Source of the DNA: Maribellus sp. CM-23
GTDB taxonomy: Bacteria; Bacteroidota; Bacteroidia; Bacteroidales; Prolixibacteraceae
NCBI RefSeq assembly: GCF_021354595.1
Contig: NZ_JADWYJ010000007.1
Span: 62,001-126,000, forward strand
Direction: 5' to 3'
Length of the DNA: 64,000 bases
Below, piece after piece: positions 7,861 through 16,616 of this stretch. Numbering within the stretch: the first letter of the stretch is position 1; each line of letters begins with the position of its first letter. Both the position numbers and the translations under genes were made by a program. The notes beneath the pieces were generated by a model. It was given only the letters and a program-made list of their open reading frames with translations, was not told where the DNA came from and did no database searches.

Positions 7861-8775
7861 ATGAAGAATTTTGCGTTTTTACTGATTCTAACCCTCGCCT
7901 TTACGACCACGTTCGCCCAAAAGAAAAACGGAACGGTCTACAACGAACACCCTGACATTGAAAAAACCCGTGAATTATGGAAGGCTTTCACAAACGGTGA
8001 CGTAGACACTTACAAGAGCTTTTTTGCTGACAGTATCGGGCTGATGCGAAACGGGCAATACCGGAAAATTGCCAAAGCGAATTTTGGCAACAACATTACC
8101 TGGTGGAAGAATAACATTGAAAACCTGAGTGTAAAGGATGATACCCCGGCCTATCCGGATGCAATAGAATATGCCGACGGTGGAATATGGGTGCAGGATT
8201 GGTTACTGATTACGGGAACGCACAAAACTTCCGCAATAAATCTGGAACTACGTCTTCACAATCTTTATGCGTTTAATAAGGAAGGTAAAGTTGCTATGTT
8301 GATCCAGTATTTCGACGACAGTGTGTTTGAAGAAATCGACAACGGCAACCTGGAAAAAGAAAACGGGAAAGTATTTATCAGCCACCCCTACATTGTTACA
8401 GTACGCAAACTGATGAATGCCTATGCAGCCAAGGATATGGAAACGCTGCTGAGCTTTTATACCGACAATGCCCGTTTTGGAAGTATTGAATACCAATGGA
8501 ACAAAACCATCGATTTAGCCACCCGAAAAGAAGGAATAAAAACCACGTTCGAAAAGATAAAAGACATTCACTTTAAGCAAAATGGTTATCCTGACTGTAT
8601 CTACTACGCCAAAAATAACCGCTACGAAGTTTATTCCTGGTGGGAGTATTCCTTTACCTATGTTGAAACCGGGAAAAAAGTGGTAATGCCTCTCATGCTG
8701 TCTCATTCGTTTAACGACGACGGGAAAATTGTAGGAGAACAGGCTTATTACAGCACCAATCATTTCGACAGATAA
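7861..8775 (+). CDS. Secreted protein with two NTF2-like (SnoaL-type) domains
   Basis: A 304-residue protein with a Sec signal peptide (residues 1-19, cleavage after TTFAQ). Two similar halves follow: IEKTRELWKAFTNGDVDTYKSFFADS at the start of the first (about residues 33-150) and a second beginning TVRKLMNAYAAKDMETLLSFYTDNARFG (about residues 175-300). Both have the helix-then-conserved-Asp pattern and Trp-rich curved sheet of the SnoaL/NTF2 fold. The fold hosts small-molecule enzymes and binding proteins, so no reaction can be assigned. It stands alone with a bidirectional terminator after it. Confidence 0.65.
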   Translation: MKNFAFLLILTLAFTTTFAQKKNGTVYNEHPDIEKTRELWKAFTNGDVDTYKSFFADSIGLMRNGQYRKIAKANFGNNITWWKNNIENLSVKDDTPAYPDAIEYADGGIWVQDWLLITGTHKTSAINLELRLHNLYAFNKEGKVAMLIQYFDDSVFEEIDNGNLEKENGKVFISHPYIVTVRKLMNAYAAKDMETLLSFYTDNARFGSIEYQWNKTIDLATRKEGIKTTFEKIKDIHFKQNGYPDCIYYAKNNRYEVYSWWEYSFTYVETGKKVVMPLMLSHSFNDDGKIVGEQAYYSTNHFDR

Positions 8776-8790
8776 ACAAAATTCAGGTAT

Positions 8791-8828
8791 AAAAAAAAGG
8801 AGTTCGAAAGTATCGAACTCCTTTTTTT
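8791..8828. terminator. Bidirectional terminator
   Basis: GGAGTTCGA (8799-8807) and TCGAACTCC (8813-8821) form a perfect nine-base stem flanked by eight A on the left and seven T on the right. It serves the rightward NTF2-like gene and the leftward GIY-YIG gene. Confidence 0.92.
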
Positions 8829-8840
8829 ACCTCAACAATA

Positions 8841-9083
8841 CTATTGCAACAATCCTCTGATAAAAGAACGCCCGCGTGAAGTCTTAAGCTGCCTCTCACG
8901 CTTTAGTGCTTCTGTTTTAGTCTCAAATTCTTCCTGATAAATAATCTTCCACGGCTGATAGCGGCTTGTCCAACCAGTATTTTCTGCGGAATTATGTATT
9001 GCGAGTCGTTTTATCGGATCTGATGAGTACCCGACATAAATCTTGTTAAACCTTTCAGAATACAGAACATAGGTATGATACAT
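8841..9083 (-). CDS. GIY-YIG nuclease-superfamily small protein
   Basis: An 80-residue protein made of a single GIY-YIG domain: HTYVLYSERFNKIYVGYSSD carries the two strand motifs (YVL and YVG), followed by IKRLAIHN with the conserved Arg and the C-terminal YQEEFETKTEALKRERQLK helix bearing the catalytic-type Glu. These UPF0213/YhbQ-like proteins are abundant in Bacteroidota and are presumed DNA nucleases of unknown role. It sits between a terminator and a tRNA gene on the same strand; about 14 bases separate its start from the tRNA 3' end. Confidence 0.85.
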   Translation of the reverse strand: MYHTYVLYSERFNKIYVGYSSDPIKRLAIHNSAENTGWTSRYQPWKIIYQEEFETKTEALKRERQLKTSRGRSFIRGLLQ

Positions 9084-9096
9084 GTACCTGGAGTTT

Positions 9097-9174
9097 TGGT
9101 GGGTCGTACTGGATTCGAACCAGTGACCTCATGCCTGTCAAGCATGCGTTCTGAACCAACTGAACTAACGACCC
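9097..9174 (-). tRNA. tRNA-Val(GAC), CCA encoded
   Basis: On the minus strand the acceptor GGGTCGT (9174-9168) pairs with ACGACCC (9107-9101), followed by A and an encoded CCA (9099-9097). The D arm is GTTC...GAAC, the anticodon arm CATGC-TTGACAG-GCATG gives anticodon GAC (valine, codon GUC), and the T arm has GGTTCGAATCC. The D stem uses T-A pairs where GCTC/GAGC is more usual, but pairing is kept. Confidence 0.93.
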
Positions 9175-9185
9175 CTATCCTGTCA

Positions 9186-9226
9186 TCCGTCAGCTGACGG
9201 ACTAAACCAACTGAGCTAATGCCTCG
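9186..9226 (-). pseudogene. Truncated tRNA 5' half joined to a 16-bp palindrome
   Basis: On the minus strand, GAGGCATTAGCTCAGTTGG and the following TTTAG (9226-9202) match the acceptor and D arm of a tRNA. The sequence then runs into the perfect palindrome TCCGTCAGCTGACGGA (9201-9186) instead of an anticodon arm. No 3' half with a T arm is present before the tRNA-Val begins. It is therefore a tRNA remnant interrupted or replaced at the palindrome; the same palindrome occurs elsewhere in the window. Confidence 0.6.
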
Positions 9227-9250
9227 TTCACTGGCAGCAAAAATAACAAA

Positions 9251-9281
9251 AAAAGAGACACTTTTAAATGTCTCTTTTTTT
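9251..9281. terminator. Terminator of the purine permease operon
   Basis: AAAAGAGACA (9251-9260) pairs with TGTCTCTTTT (from 9269) across an eight-base loop, with A and T tracts outside. It lies just beyond the stop of the leftward permease gene and could work in both directions. Confidence 0.82.
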
Positions 9282-9300
9282 ATCGTAAAAATATAATTGC

Positions 9301-10593
9301 TTATATAAAAAACTTGAGGATAAACAGTACTGAAAGCACAACCATCACCACAGAAATGTCTTTCACTTTTCCGGTGAGAACTTTCAACAGAACATATGAT
9401 AACATACCAAACACAATACCTTCGGCAATACTATAAGTAAGCGGCATTACTATAATGGTAACAAAAGCCGGGATAGACTCGGTAAAATTATCAAAATCGA
9501 TTTTGAGTATTGGCGACATCATAAAGAAACCGACCAAAATTAGCGCAGGCGCAGTGGCTGCTGCAGGTACCATGGTAAATAACGGGGCAAAGAACAAAGC
9601 GATCAGGAACAGAGCCGCAGTAGCTAAGGATGTTAACCCTGTTTTACCACCTTCGGCAACACCCGATGCACTTTCAACATAAGTTGTTACAGTACTTGTT
9701 CCGACAATTGCACCAAAGAAAGTACCGATTGAGTCGGCAAACAGTGCTTGTTTTACACGCGGCACCCGGCCTTCTTTGTCAAGCATTCCCGCTTTCGACG
9801 AAACACCCACCAGTGTACCTACTGTATCGAACATATCCACAAAAAGGAATGTAAACAATACAATCAACATGTCCCAGGTAAAGATGTTGTGAAACTCAAA
9901 CTTCATAAAGATAGGCGACAACGACGGTGGAACATCCACCAGGTGACCTTCGGGCATATGAGTTACGCCAAAAGGAATACCAGCAACAGTGGCAACAAAA
10001 ATACCAATCAGCAAGGCACCTTTAACTCTGCGTGCCAGCAAAACGGCGGTAAGAATAACACCCCCCAAAGCAATCAGTACGGCAGGAGAGCTCATATCGC
10101 CAAGTCCAACCAATACGGCATCGTTGTTCACAATAACACCGGCATTCTGAAGTCCGATAAATGCAATAAACAATCCAATACCTGCAGAAACAGCATGTTT
10201 TAACGGCAGCGGAATTGCATTTACAATCAGTTCGCGAATGTTAAAAGCTGTAAGCAGGATAAAAATGATCCCTTCCAGAAAAACAGCCGTTAATGCAAAT
10301 TGCCACGAATGACCCATTCCGAGTACAACCGTGAAGGCAAAGAAAGCATTTAACCCCATTCCGGGAGCCAGTGCAAAAGGCAAGCGAGCTACCAATGCCA
10401 TTACAGCAGTAGCAACAAATGCAGATAAAGCCGTTGCTGTAAACAAGGCATTTTTATCCATTCCGGTAGCACTCAGAATATCGGGGTTTACCGCCAGAAT
10501 GTAGGCCATTGTCATAAAGGTCGTAATCCCCGCAAGAATTTCGGTCTTTACTGTTGTTTTGTTTTCGTCGAGTTTGAAAAACTTGTTTAGCAT
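9301..10593 (-). CDS. AzgA-type NCS2 purine (guanine/hypoxanthine/adenine) permease
   Basis: A 430-residue integral membrane protein with about 12-14 hydrophobic segments. It begins with the family pattern KTEILAGITTFMTMAYILAVNP and contains the NCS2/AzgA motifs LAPGMGLNAFF, LFVDMFDTVGTLVGV and GTSTVTTYVESASGVAEGG. AzgA-type proteins (PbuG/PbuO, GhxP/AdeP in other bacteria) import purine bases by proton symport; the exact base cannot be read from sequence. It follows an outer-membrane barrel gene by 18 bases in one operon, which suggests a two-membrane purine uptake route. I found no purine riboswitch upstream. Confidence 0.92.
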   Translation of the reverse strand: MLNKFFKLDENKTTVKTEILAGITTFMTMAYILAVNPDILSATGMDKNALFTATALSAFVATAVMALVARLPFALAPGMGLNAFFAFTVVLGMGHSWQFALTAVFLEGIIFILLTAFNIRELIVNAIPLPLKHAVSAGIGLFIAFIGLQNAGVIVNNDAVLVGLGDMSSPAVLIALGGVILTAVLLARRVKGALLIGIFVATVAGIPFGVTHMPEGHLVDVPPSLSPIFMKFEFHNIFTWDMLIVLFTFLFVDMFDTVGTLVGVSSKAGMLDKEGRVPRVKQALFADSIGTFFGAIVGTSTVTTYVESASGVAEGGKTGLTSLATAALFLIALFFAPLFTMVPAAATAPALILVGFFMMSPILKIDFDNFTESIPAFVTIIVMPLTYSIAEGIVFGMLSYVLLKVLTGKVKDISVVMVVLSVLFILKFFI

Positions 10594-10611
10594 TTTTAGT
10601 TGGATTTAGTT

Positions 10612-11298
10612 TTAGAAAGTATATTTTACTGCCAGCGTAGGCTTAACAGTGAATTCATCACCAACAAAATTGTTACTCAGTTCAATTTCGGTACCTGCCG
10701 AAAAGTTTTTGCAGAAGTTATACCACAATTGTGGTTCAGACAAGAAACGGAAATCAGTTCCCCAGAACATTTCTTCTTTCCAGAAGTCAGCAAAACCAAG
10801 GAACGACATTTTTCCATCCAGGAAGTTTACGGTCCAAACCGCCGTAACCTGGAACGATGCATCTTCTTTGTCTTTGATATATTTATAGTTAGCCTGCAAG
10901 GTTAAAATTTTAGAAAAATCGGCTGATGCCCATGTGCGCTCCAACCCTGCCAGGAAACAGTTTTCAATCGGAATAAAGGGTGTTTCATCTCCGTCCAGTT
11001 TCAATACACCACCGTTGTATTCCACACGTGGCATAAATTTCTGTGTTTCGTTCCATTTAAAAGCACGGGCAATCTCCCAGTAAGCCAAAGAAACTCCGTT
11101 ATCTACGTTGCGGGCGTCTGAGCTGTAGTCCATGTCAATAAAAAAGAAAGTTGAACCGTACTTGTCAGGACGAAACATCTCAACGGTAGAAGTAAACAAC
11201 TTCCGGTCCTTCCCCATGTCGTAATGAAGTTGGATGTTTTGGGCATAAGTTGATGCTGCAAAAGCAAACAATGAAAATAAAAGTAGAATTCTTTTCAT
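10612..11298 (-). CDS. DUF5020/Tsx-like outer-membrane beta-barrel protein
   Basis: A 228-residue protein with a Sec signal peptide (residues 1-19, ASTYA|Q), then alternating polar/aromatic strands and a C-terminal aromatic end (TLAVKYTF) typical of outer-membrane beta-barrels. The order of strands and the YSSDARNVDNGVSLAYWEIARAF-like region, cited here in part, resemble the DUF5020 family and, more distantly, the Tsx nucleoside channel. It is the first gene of an operon with the purine permease 18 bases downstream, so passage of purines or nucleosides across the outer membrane is a reasonable inference. Confidence 0.68.
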   Translation of the reverse strand: MKRILLLFSLFAFAASTYAQNIQLHYDMGKDRKLFTSTVEMFRPDKYGSTFFFIDMDYSSDARNVDNGVSLAYWEIARAFKWNETQKFMPRVEYNGGVLKLDGDETPFIPIENCFLAGLERTWASADFSKILTLQANYKYIKDKEDASFQVTAVWTVNFLDGKMSFLGFADFWKEEMFWGTDFRFLSEPQLWYNFCKNFSAGTEIELSNNFVGDEFTVKPTLAVKYTF

Positions 11299-11613
11299 AA
11301 TTAGAATGATAATAAATGATTAAACAGGGCCTAAAAATACTTATTTCTTTAACTCATCTTCAGTTCACTGAAACAATTTGTTAATAATATATAAACAGTA
11401 AAAATACGGGGGAATTTTCGGCCGTATTAGCATACTTTTTCATCCTTAATTCAGGGACAAAAAAAGGACAAAAAAGAACCCCGGAAGGGAACTCCGGGGC
11501 ATTTTGTTGAAATCGGGAAGATAAAAAATAAGGGTCTATATAATTATATTCCGTTTCGGCAGAAAAAGTAACCCCCATTATGATAACTAAAATCACAAAC
11601 GTTCAAAAATGCG
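11299..11613. other. Intergenic region with terminator and possible permease-operon control region
   Basis: 315 bases between two leftward genes. It holds the downstream gene's terminator (11471-11499, listed separately) and, at 11359-11372, an inverted repeat TTCAGT-TC-ACTGAA about 60-75 bases upstream of the DUF5020-like gene that could be an operator. A small reading frame at 11381-11596 crosses the terminator and is not believed. Confidence 0.35.
11471..11499 (-). terminator. Terminator downstream of the DUF2461 gene
   Basis: Perfect stem CCCCGGA (11479-11485) with TCCGGGG (11493-11499). On the minus strand it is followed by TTCTTTTTT, so it acts on leftward transcription from the DUF2461 gene about 115 bases upstream. 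Confidence 0.8.
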
Positions 11614-12267
11614 TTATTGGGAAAGCGCCTCGTAAAGGAAGCGGTTCAAGGGATACAGGGTGCTAAAACCATCCACCATTGTTTCCACATATTTTTCATT
11701 ACTTACCAGCGAAGGAGCCATGTCTTTCGAATAAATAAACGATTTGTACTTCAGTAAATCGATATACTGGTGGTCTTTCGGAAATCCCTTGGGAGCCGTT
11801 TTTAGCTGATCGTTATACAGTTCCGGAAACTCCTTTTTAAAATCAGGGACTTCAGTAATCTCCAGGAATTCTTCGGCGTGATCAGCCAGGTAAGTCCGTA
11901 TGATTCTGAGCGGTTCAGCGGGTGGCATATAAATTCCACCTGCCATAAAGCAACCCGTTGGCTCTATGTGAAAATAGTACCCGGGATTCATACTTTTACG
12001 CCCGCCTTTACAGATGAAACTACCAAAGTTTGTTTTATACGGCCTCTTATCATGCGAAAAACGGACATCCCGAAAGATCCTGAACATACAATCCTTGGGC
12101 TGCAAACCTTTTACTTCCCGGTCAAACTGCCCTATTTCGTTGATCAGTACATCCGTTAGAAACAATACTTTTTCCCGGCTTTCTTCGTACCATTTTTTAT
12201 TTGACTGAAACCACTCGCGATTGTTATTGGCGGCCAGTTCATTCAAAAATTTCAATACACTATCCAT
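11614..12267 (-). CDS. DUF2461 domain protein (TIGR02453 family)
   Basis: A 217-residue protein of family length. Typical elements are the N-terminal FLNELAANNNREWFQSNKKW, the central RIFRDVRFSHDKRPYKTNFG, and the YYFHIEPTGCFMAGGIY and PKGFPKDHQYIDLLKYKSF motifs. No signal peptide, so cytoplasmic. The family is widespread and has no established function. Single-gene unit with its own terminator. Confidence 0.88.
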   Translation of the reverse strand: MDSVLKFLNELAANNNREWFQSNKKWYEESREKVLFLTDVLINEIGQFDREVKGLQPKDCMFRIFRDVRFSHDKRPYKTNFGSFICKGGRKSMNPGYYFHIEPTGCFMAGGIYMPPAEPLRIIRTYLADHAEEFLEITEVPDFKKEFPELYNDQLKTAPKGFPKDHQYIDLLKYKSFIYSKDMAPSLVSNEKYVETMVDGFSTLYPLNRFLYEALSQ

Positions 12268-12307
12268 CTGCTAATATTTTCTGTTTAAAATTGTTTTCTT
12301 GTTAAGG

Positions 12308-12323
12308 TCCGTCAACTGACGCA
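12308..12323 (+). repeat. Imperfect copy of the TYCGTCAGCTGACGRA palindrome
   Basis: TCCGTCAACTGACGCA differs from the perfect copy at 9186-9201 at two positions and, like the other two copies, is followed by an ATGR-type sequence (CGCATGA). It lies between the divergent DUF2461 and ispD genes. Confidence 0.5.
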
Positions 12324-12422
12324 TGAAACCAGCACAATCATGTTCCCGTGTATTGGAAAGACTTTTTTCTTATGCTCGTTTCCCCTATTTTTACTCTCTG
12401 AAAATACGACAAAAACAGTAAT

Positions 12423-13097
12423 ATGCCTAAGAAGTTTGCATTAATAGTGGCTGGCGGAAGTGGTTCCAGAATGAACAACCAGGTTCCCAAACAGTTTCTC
12501 GAACTGGCCGGAAAGCCTGTTCTCATGCATACTTTCGAAGCATTTTACACCTTCGATCCCAACATTTCGTTTGTGCTGGTTTTACCCGACGGCGAGTTTA
12601 GCCGCTGGAAAGAACTGTGCGAAAAACACCGCTTCACTATTCCGCACCAATTGACTGCCGGAGGTTCGAACCGTTTTGAATCGGTAAAGAACGGCCTCCA
12701 CCTCATCCGCGAAGAGGGTGTTGTGTTTATTCACGACGGTGTGCGACCGCTGGTTTCCGGGCGAACCATACGGAATTGCTTTGAGACAGCACAAGAAAAA
12801 GGCAATGCCTTACCCGTGGTTCCCGTTTCTGAATCGGTTCGCTATGTGGATGGCACCCGTAATTCGTCGCTCGACCGCTCGAAGTATTACCTGGTACAAA
12901 CGCCGCAAACCTTTCGGGTTTCGCTCATAAAAAAAGCTTACGAACAAGCGTATTCCGAATTGTTTACCGACGATGCATCGGTTTTGGAGAATACAGGCCA
13001 GGCCATTAACACGGTGGAAGGAAACCGCACAAATATCAAAATTACCTATCCCGAAGATATTCGGATTGCCACCTTTCTGCTGTCAACAGAGAACTAA
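12423..13097 (+). CDS. ispD: 2-C-methyl-D-erythritol 4-phosphate cytidylyltransferase
   Basis: A 224-residue protein of standard IspD length. The CTP-binding N-terminus ALIVAGGSGSRM followed by PKQF, the central HDGVRPLV, the VQTPQTFR motif, the TDDASV Asp pair and the NIKITYPEDI end are all present. The enzyme makes CDP-methylerythritol from MEP and CTP in the non-mevalonate isoprenoid pathway, in the cytoplasm. It is a single gene here, not fused to IspF. Upstream lies a copy of the dispersed palindrome. Confidence 0.97.
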   Translation: MPKKFALIVAGGSGSRMNNQVPKQFLELAGKPVLMHTFEAFYTFDPNISFVLVLPDGEFSRWKELCEKHRFTIPHQLTAGGSNRFESVKNGLHLIREEGVVFIHDGVRPLVSGRTIRNCFETAQEKGNALPVVPVSESVRYVDGTRNSSLDRSKYYLVQTPQTFRVSLIKKAYEQAYSELFTDDASVLENTGQAINTVEGNRTNIKITYPEDIRIATFLLSTEN

Positions 13098-13321
13098 AGA
13101 AACACCTCCGTTTTTCAGTTCGCAACATCAAAAAAACCATTCGTAGATTAAATTTCGCCGTTCACCGATAATTTTACCGGAAACTCCAAAGAATGATTTA
13201 GTTTTACGCTGCTTTTTAGCTAACTACATGAAACTTAGAAAACAATTAAACAGTGCCGGAGTAAAATAAACTCTTAACACCTCAACAGTTTCCTTCGTAC
13301 ATAATAGCTAATTTTACATCC

Positions 13322-13948
13322 ATGGAAGAAAAAAAAGAATACATCATAGAAAATGTGGCCTATCGTTTTCTCAAACGAGGCATCAGGAATGTAACCATGG
13401 ATGACGTTGCATCCGAGTTCGGCATATCAAAGAAGACGCTGTATCAGTACTTTTCCGACAAAGAAGCCCTGGTTACCGAGGTGGTGGAGTTTTTGATTGC
13501 CTCGCAGGACTTCAAATTCAACAATCCGGCTATCGGAAACGCGATTGATATGACCATTGCCCTGCGGAAACGCATTTCCCCGGTATTAAAAATGTACCAC
13601 CACAACATGGAAACCGAGTTGAAAAGAACCTATCCGGCCCTTTACCACCGGGTGTACGATTTCAAGAGAAAAAGAATCTTTGACAATACCATGGAGAATC
13701 TGAAACTTGGGATCTCGCAGGATTTGTATCGCCCTGATATTGATCCCTTTTTTATTTCAAAATTAATTGTTGGGAGGATTCTTTATACAATGAATCCGGA
13801 ATACAAAATATTTGAAGAATACGAAGTACATTCAACCGCCCTTTATGATCATATTTTAGATTATCATATGCATGCCATTTGCACCCCCGAAGGGTTGCAC
13901 TACTACAAACAGCTAACAAACAACATTCAGAATGAAACGAGCTCGTAA
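13322..13948 (+). CDS. TetR-family transcriptional regulator of the efflux operon
   Basis: A 208-residue protein. The N-terminal helix-turn-helix is VTMDDVASEFGISKKTLYQYF with the usual DKEALV continuation (residues 23-49); the remainder is an all-helical ligand domain with no recognised ligand signature. It lies 73 bases upstream of the outer-membrane factor gene of an RND efflux system, the common arrangement for a local repressor of that system. The upstream sequence contains TAATTTTA near 13307, one base off the -7 consensus. Confidence 0.92.
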   Translation: MEEKKEYIIENVAYRFLKRGIRNVTMDDVASEFGISKKTLYQYFSDKEALVTEVVEFLIASQDFKFNNPAIGNAIDMTIALRKRISPVLKMYHHNMETELKRTYPALYHRVYDFKRKRIFDNTMENLKLGISQDLYRPDIDPFFISKLIVGRILYTMNPEYKIFEEYEVHSTALYDHILDYHMHAICTPEGLHYYKQLTNNIQNETSS

Positions 13949-14021
13949 AACGCCAACACTTAAAACTAGCATTACAGGCGAGTTACATCGAATACCTTTG
14001 AAAACAAACAATTATAATGAG

Positions 14022-15365
14022 ATGAAACGAACAACTAGAAAATTCCCCTTGTTACTGGGCCTCATCCTGCTGCTATCCGTTTTTGCAAGAGCACAGGAGC
14101 AGCCACAATCTTTTACGCTCGACCAGGCAATTGACTTTGCCATGGAGCACTCGTATGTGCTGCACAATACCAACCAGGACATAAGCATTGCTCAAAAGAA
14201 AGTGTGGGAGACCATATCGACCGGGTTGCCACAGGTGTCGGGAAGTGCCAACTACAACAAATTTTTAAACCTGCCCGTATCGCTTATTCCGGGTGAGTTT
14301 TTTGGTGAAGATGCCGGCACCTATATTCCCGTAAAGTTTGGACAGGATTACAATTCCGATTTTGGATTAAATATCTCGCAGCAAATTTTCGACGGATCGT
14401 GGATTGTAGGCGTTAGCTCGGCCACGCTATACGTAAACTTAGCCAGGCAAGCCCACGAAAAAGCAGAAATCGACATCCGCGATGCTGTTTCGCAGGCTTA
14501 TTACATGGTACTGATCAGTGAACGTTACAAACAGGTTATGCTTGATAACCTTGAGAATACCCAACGGCTTTACGAAGAGACCAAGGTATATTTCGACAAC
14601 GGATTTCGTGAGTCGCAGGACGTTGATCAGCTAAAAATTTTAATGCGAAATGCAGAAAACGAAGTACTCCGTTCAGAACGTGAATTATCGGTTTCCAAAA
14701 TTGTATTGAAATATGCCATGGGCTACGACCTGAATACGAACATCGACTTATCAGATCAGCTTGATCGGTTTGTACTGCCTCTGACCAATGAGAAAACTCC
14801 GGTTCCGCTCGATCTGAACAGACACATCGACTATCGACTGGCAATGGCCAACTTTCAGGTATCCGACAAACTGCTGAAACTTGAAAAAGCAGCTTATTTG
14901 CCTAGCCTCAGCGGTTTTTACAACTACAGCAAAACCGCTTACAGCAACAGCGCCAATGTTTTCAGGGAAGACTGGTTTCCGTCGTCGCTGGTTGGCCTAC
15001 AGGCAAAAATCCAGCTCTTTAACTCGGGGCAAAAACGTTCAAAAGTACAGCAAGCTCAACTCGAAAGAGACAAAGCAGCTACCGATCAGAAGTTGGCAGA
15101 AGTCACCCTTCAGAAAGACTACCTGACAGCATCTGCTGATTTGCAGACTGCCCGCGAACGCTTCCTGAACGATCGGGAGACCCGGGACCTGGCTCAAAGC
15201 ATTCTGGACAAGACCCACATTAAGTTCAACAATGGTATGATCAGCAGTGCGGAACTTTCGCAACAGGAAACACAGTACATTAACGCGTTCCAGGCGCTGG
15301 TAACATCCACTCTTCAATTGTTGCAGGCCGATTTAAAACTTAAAAAAGCGGCAGGCGCACTATAA
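14022..15365 (+). CDS. TolC-family outer-membrane efflux protein
   Basis: 447 residues from ATG 14022. I chose this start because it opens directly on a Sec signal peptide (RKFPLLLGLILLLSVFARAQ); an earlier in-frame ATG at 13932 would add 30 residues and overlap the regulator gene. The mature part carries two repeats of the outer-membrane efflux domain with long helices, e.g. AYYMVLISERYKQVMLDNL and DRETRDLAQSILDKT. It forms the exit duct of a tripartite RND pump with the next two genes. Confidence 0.93.
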   Translation: MKRTTRKFPLLLGLILLLSVFARAQEQPQSFTLDQAIDFAMEHSYVLHNTNQDISIAQKKVWETISTGLPQVSGSANYNKFLNLPVSLIPGEFFGEDAGTYIPVKFGQDYNSDFGLNISQQIFDGSWIVGVSSATLYVNLARQAHEKAEIDIRDAVSQAYYMVLISERYKQVMLDNLENTQRLYEETKVYFDNGFRESQDVDQLKILMRNAENEVLRSERELSVSKIVLKYAMGYDLNTNIDLSDQLDRFVLPLTNEKTPVPLDLNRHIDYRLAMANFQVSDKLLKLEKAAYLPSLSGFYNYSKTAYSNSANVFREDWFPSSLVGLQAKIQLFNSGQKRSKVQQAQLERDKAATDQKLAEVTLQKDYLTASADLQTARERFLNDRETRDLAQSILDKTHIKFNNGMISSAELSQQETQYINAFQALVTSTLQLLQADLKLKKAAGAL

Positions 15366-15472
15366 ACAAAAAATAAAAACAGAAACACCTTAAAATGGGC
15401 ATGAGAAGGAAATTCAAACAAAGCGAAGTTAATTCCGTCCGATTGCCCCGGAAAATAAACAATTACAATCAC

Positions 15473-16594
15473 ATGAAAAAGATTCTATTCATCCTGACTA
15501 CTGCATTGTTCGTTTATGCTTGCGGAAGCTCTTCAGTAGAAGATGACAATACCAAAAGAACCAAGCTTCAGGAACTGAAACAACAGGTACACACGCTTGA
15601 GCAGCAAATTGATCAACTGGAAAAAGAACTCTCTGCCAATCAAACAGAGGAAACCATAAAAATAAAGGCAGAAACACTGACCAACAAAAGGTTTCAGCAC
15701 TTCATCGAAGTAACAGGCCAGGTGGAAGCCGAACACGACGTAGATGTAAGCCCGGAAACCTCCGGAGTTATTATGGAGGTTTTGATTAAAGAAGGACAGC
15801 AGGTTTCGAAAGGCCAGATTATGGCCCGCCTTAACACCGATGTACTGGAGCGTTCGATTGAAGAATTGCAGGTGCAGCTTGATTTGGCCACCACCAATTA
15901 CGAGCGCCAGAAAAACCTTTGGGACCAAAACATCGGTTCCGAAATGCAGTTTTTACAGGCCAAGAACAACAAGGAAAGCCTCGAAACCCGCATCCTGGGT
16001 CTGAAAACCCAGATTGAACTGGCAGAAATAAAAGCTCCTTCTGACGGTGTTGTGGATATTGTTTACCAAAAGAAAGGCAACATTGGAAGTCCGCAGACCC
16101 CGTTTGCCAAAGTGGTGGATGTTACGCACCTGAAAATTTACGGAGACATCTCTGAATCGTACATCACCAAAATACACAAGGGAGACTCCGTTAAAATCAA
16201 CTTCCCGGCCCTGAGTTCCAACATGTTTGCAACCATCGACCAGATCGGGAATACGATTGATCCGGCGAGCCGCACTTTCCGGGTGCGCATCAACATCAGC
16301 AACCCCCGGAAACAGATAAAGCCCAACCTGGTGGCAGTTTTGAAATTCCGCGATTACCTGAATGATAATGCCATTGTAGTTCCCACCCTGTTCATTAAAG
16401 AAGATTTTACGGGCCACTACACCTACATTGTTGACTCAAAAGAAGGAAAAACAGTCGCTAAAAAAGTTTATGTTGAACCGGGTGTAACCGACAATAACCT
16501 CACCGAAGTAGTAAGCGGATTAAGCGCCGGTATGCAGGTTGTTTCAGAAGGCTACAACCAGATCGTGGACGGCACAACAGTCGCCATCAACTAA
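15473..16594 (+). CDS. RND efflux periplasmic adaptor (membrane fusion) lipoprotein
   Basis: 373 residues from ATG 15473, where a lipoprotein signal begins (ILFILTTALFVYAC, Cys at residue 17); the earlier ATG at 15395 gives an implausible leader. After the Cys comes a coiled coil (about residues 30-55), then the lipoyl/barrel-sandwich halves (VSPETSGVIMEVLIKEGQQVSKGQ and ELAEIKAPSDGVVDIVYQKKG, each quoted in part), an alpha-hairpin and a C-terminal beta-barrel/membrane-proximal domain. It bridges the TolC-like channel and the RND permease. It ends 22 bases before the permease start. Confidence 0.93.
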   Translation: MKKILFILTTALFVYACGSSSVEDDNTKRTKLQELKQQVHTLEQQIDQLEKELSANQTEETIKIKAETLTNKRFQHFIEVTGQVEAEHDVDVSPETSGVIMEVLIKEGQQVSKGQIMARLNTDVLERSIEELQVQLDLATTNYERQKNLWDQNIGSEMQFLQAKNNKESLETRILGLKTQIELAEIKAPSDGVVDIVYQKKGNIGSPQTPFAKVVDVTHLKIYGDISESYITKIHKGDSVKINFPALSSNMFATIDQIGNTIDPASRTFRVRINISNPRKQIKPNLVAVLKFRDYLNDNAIVVPTLFIKEDFTGHYTYIVDSKEGKTVAKKVYVEPGVTDNNLTEVVSGLSAGMQVVSEGYNQIVDGTTVAIN

Positions 16595-16616
16595 TTACTC
16601 CAAAAACTCTGATGAA

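Noticed and set aside
11299..11400. Purine riboswitch upstream of the permease operon
   Set aside because: I looked for the conserved three-way-junction loop sequences and did not find them; only a six-base inverted repeat is present.
11381..11596. 71-codon minus-strand frame
   Set aside because: It runs across the terminator hairpin at 11479-11499 and has no recognisable domain.
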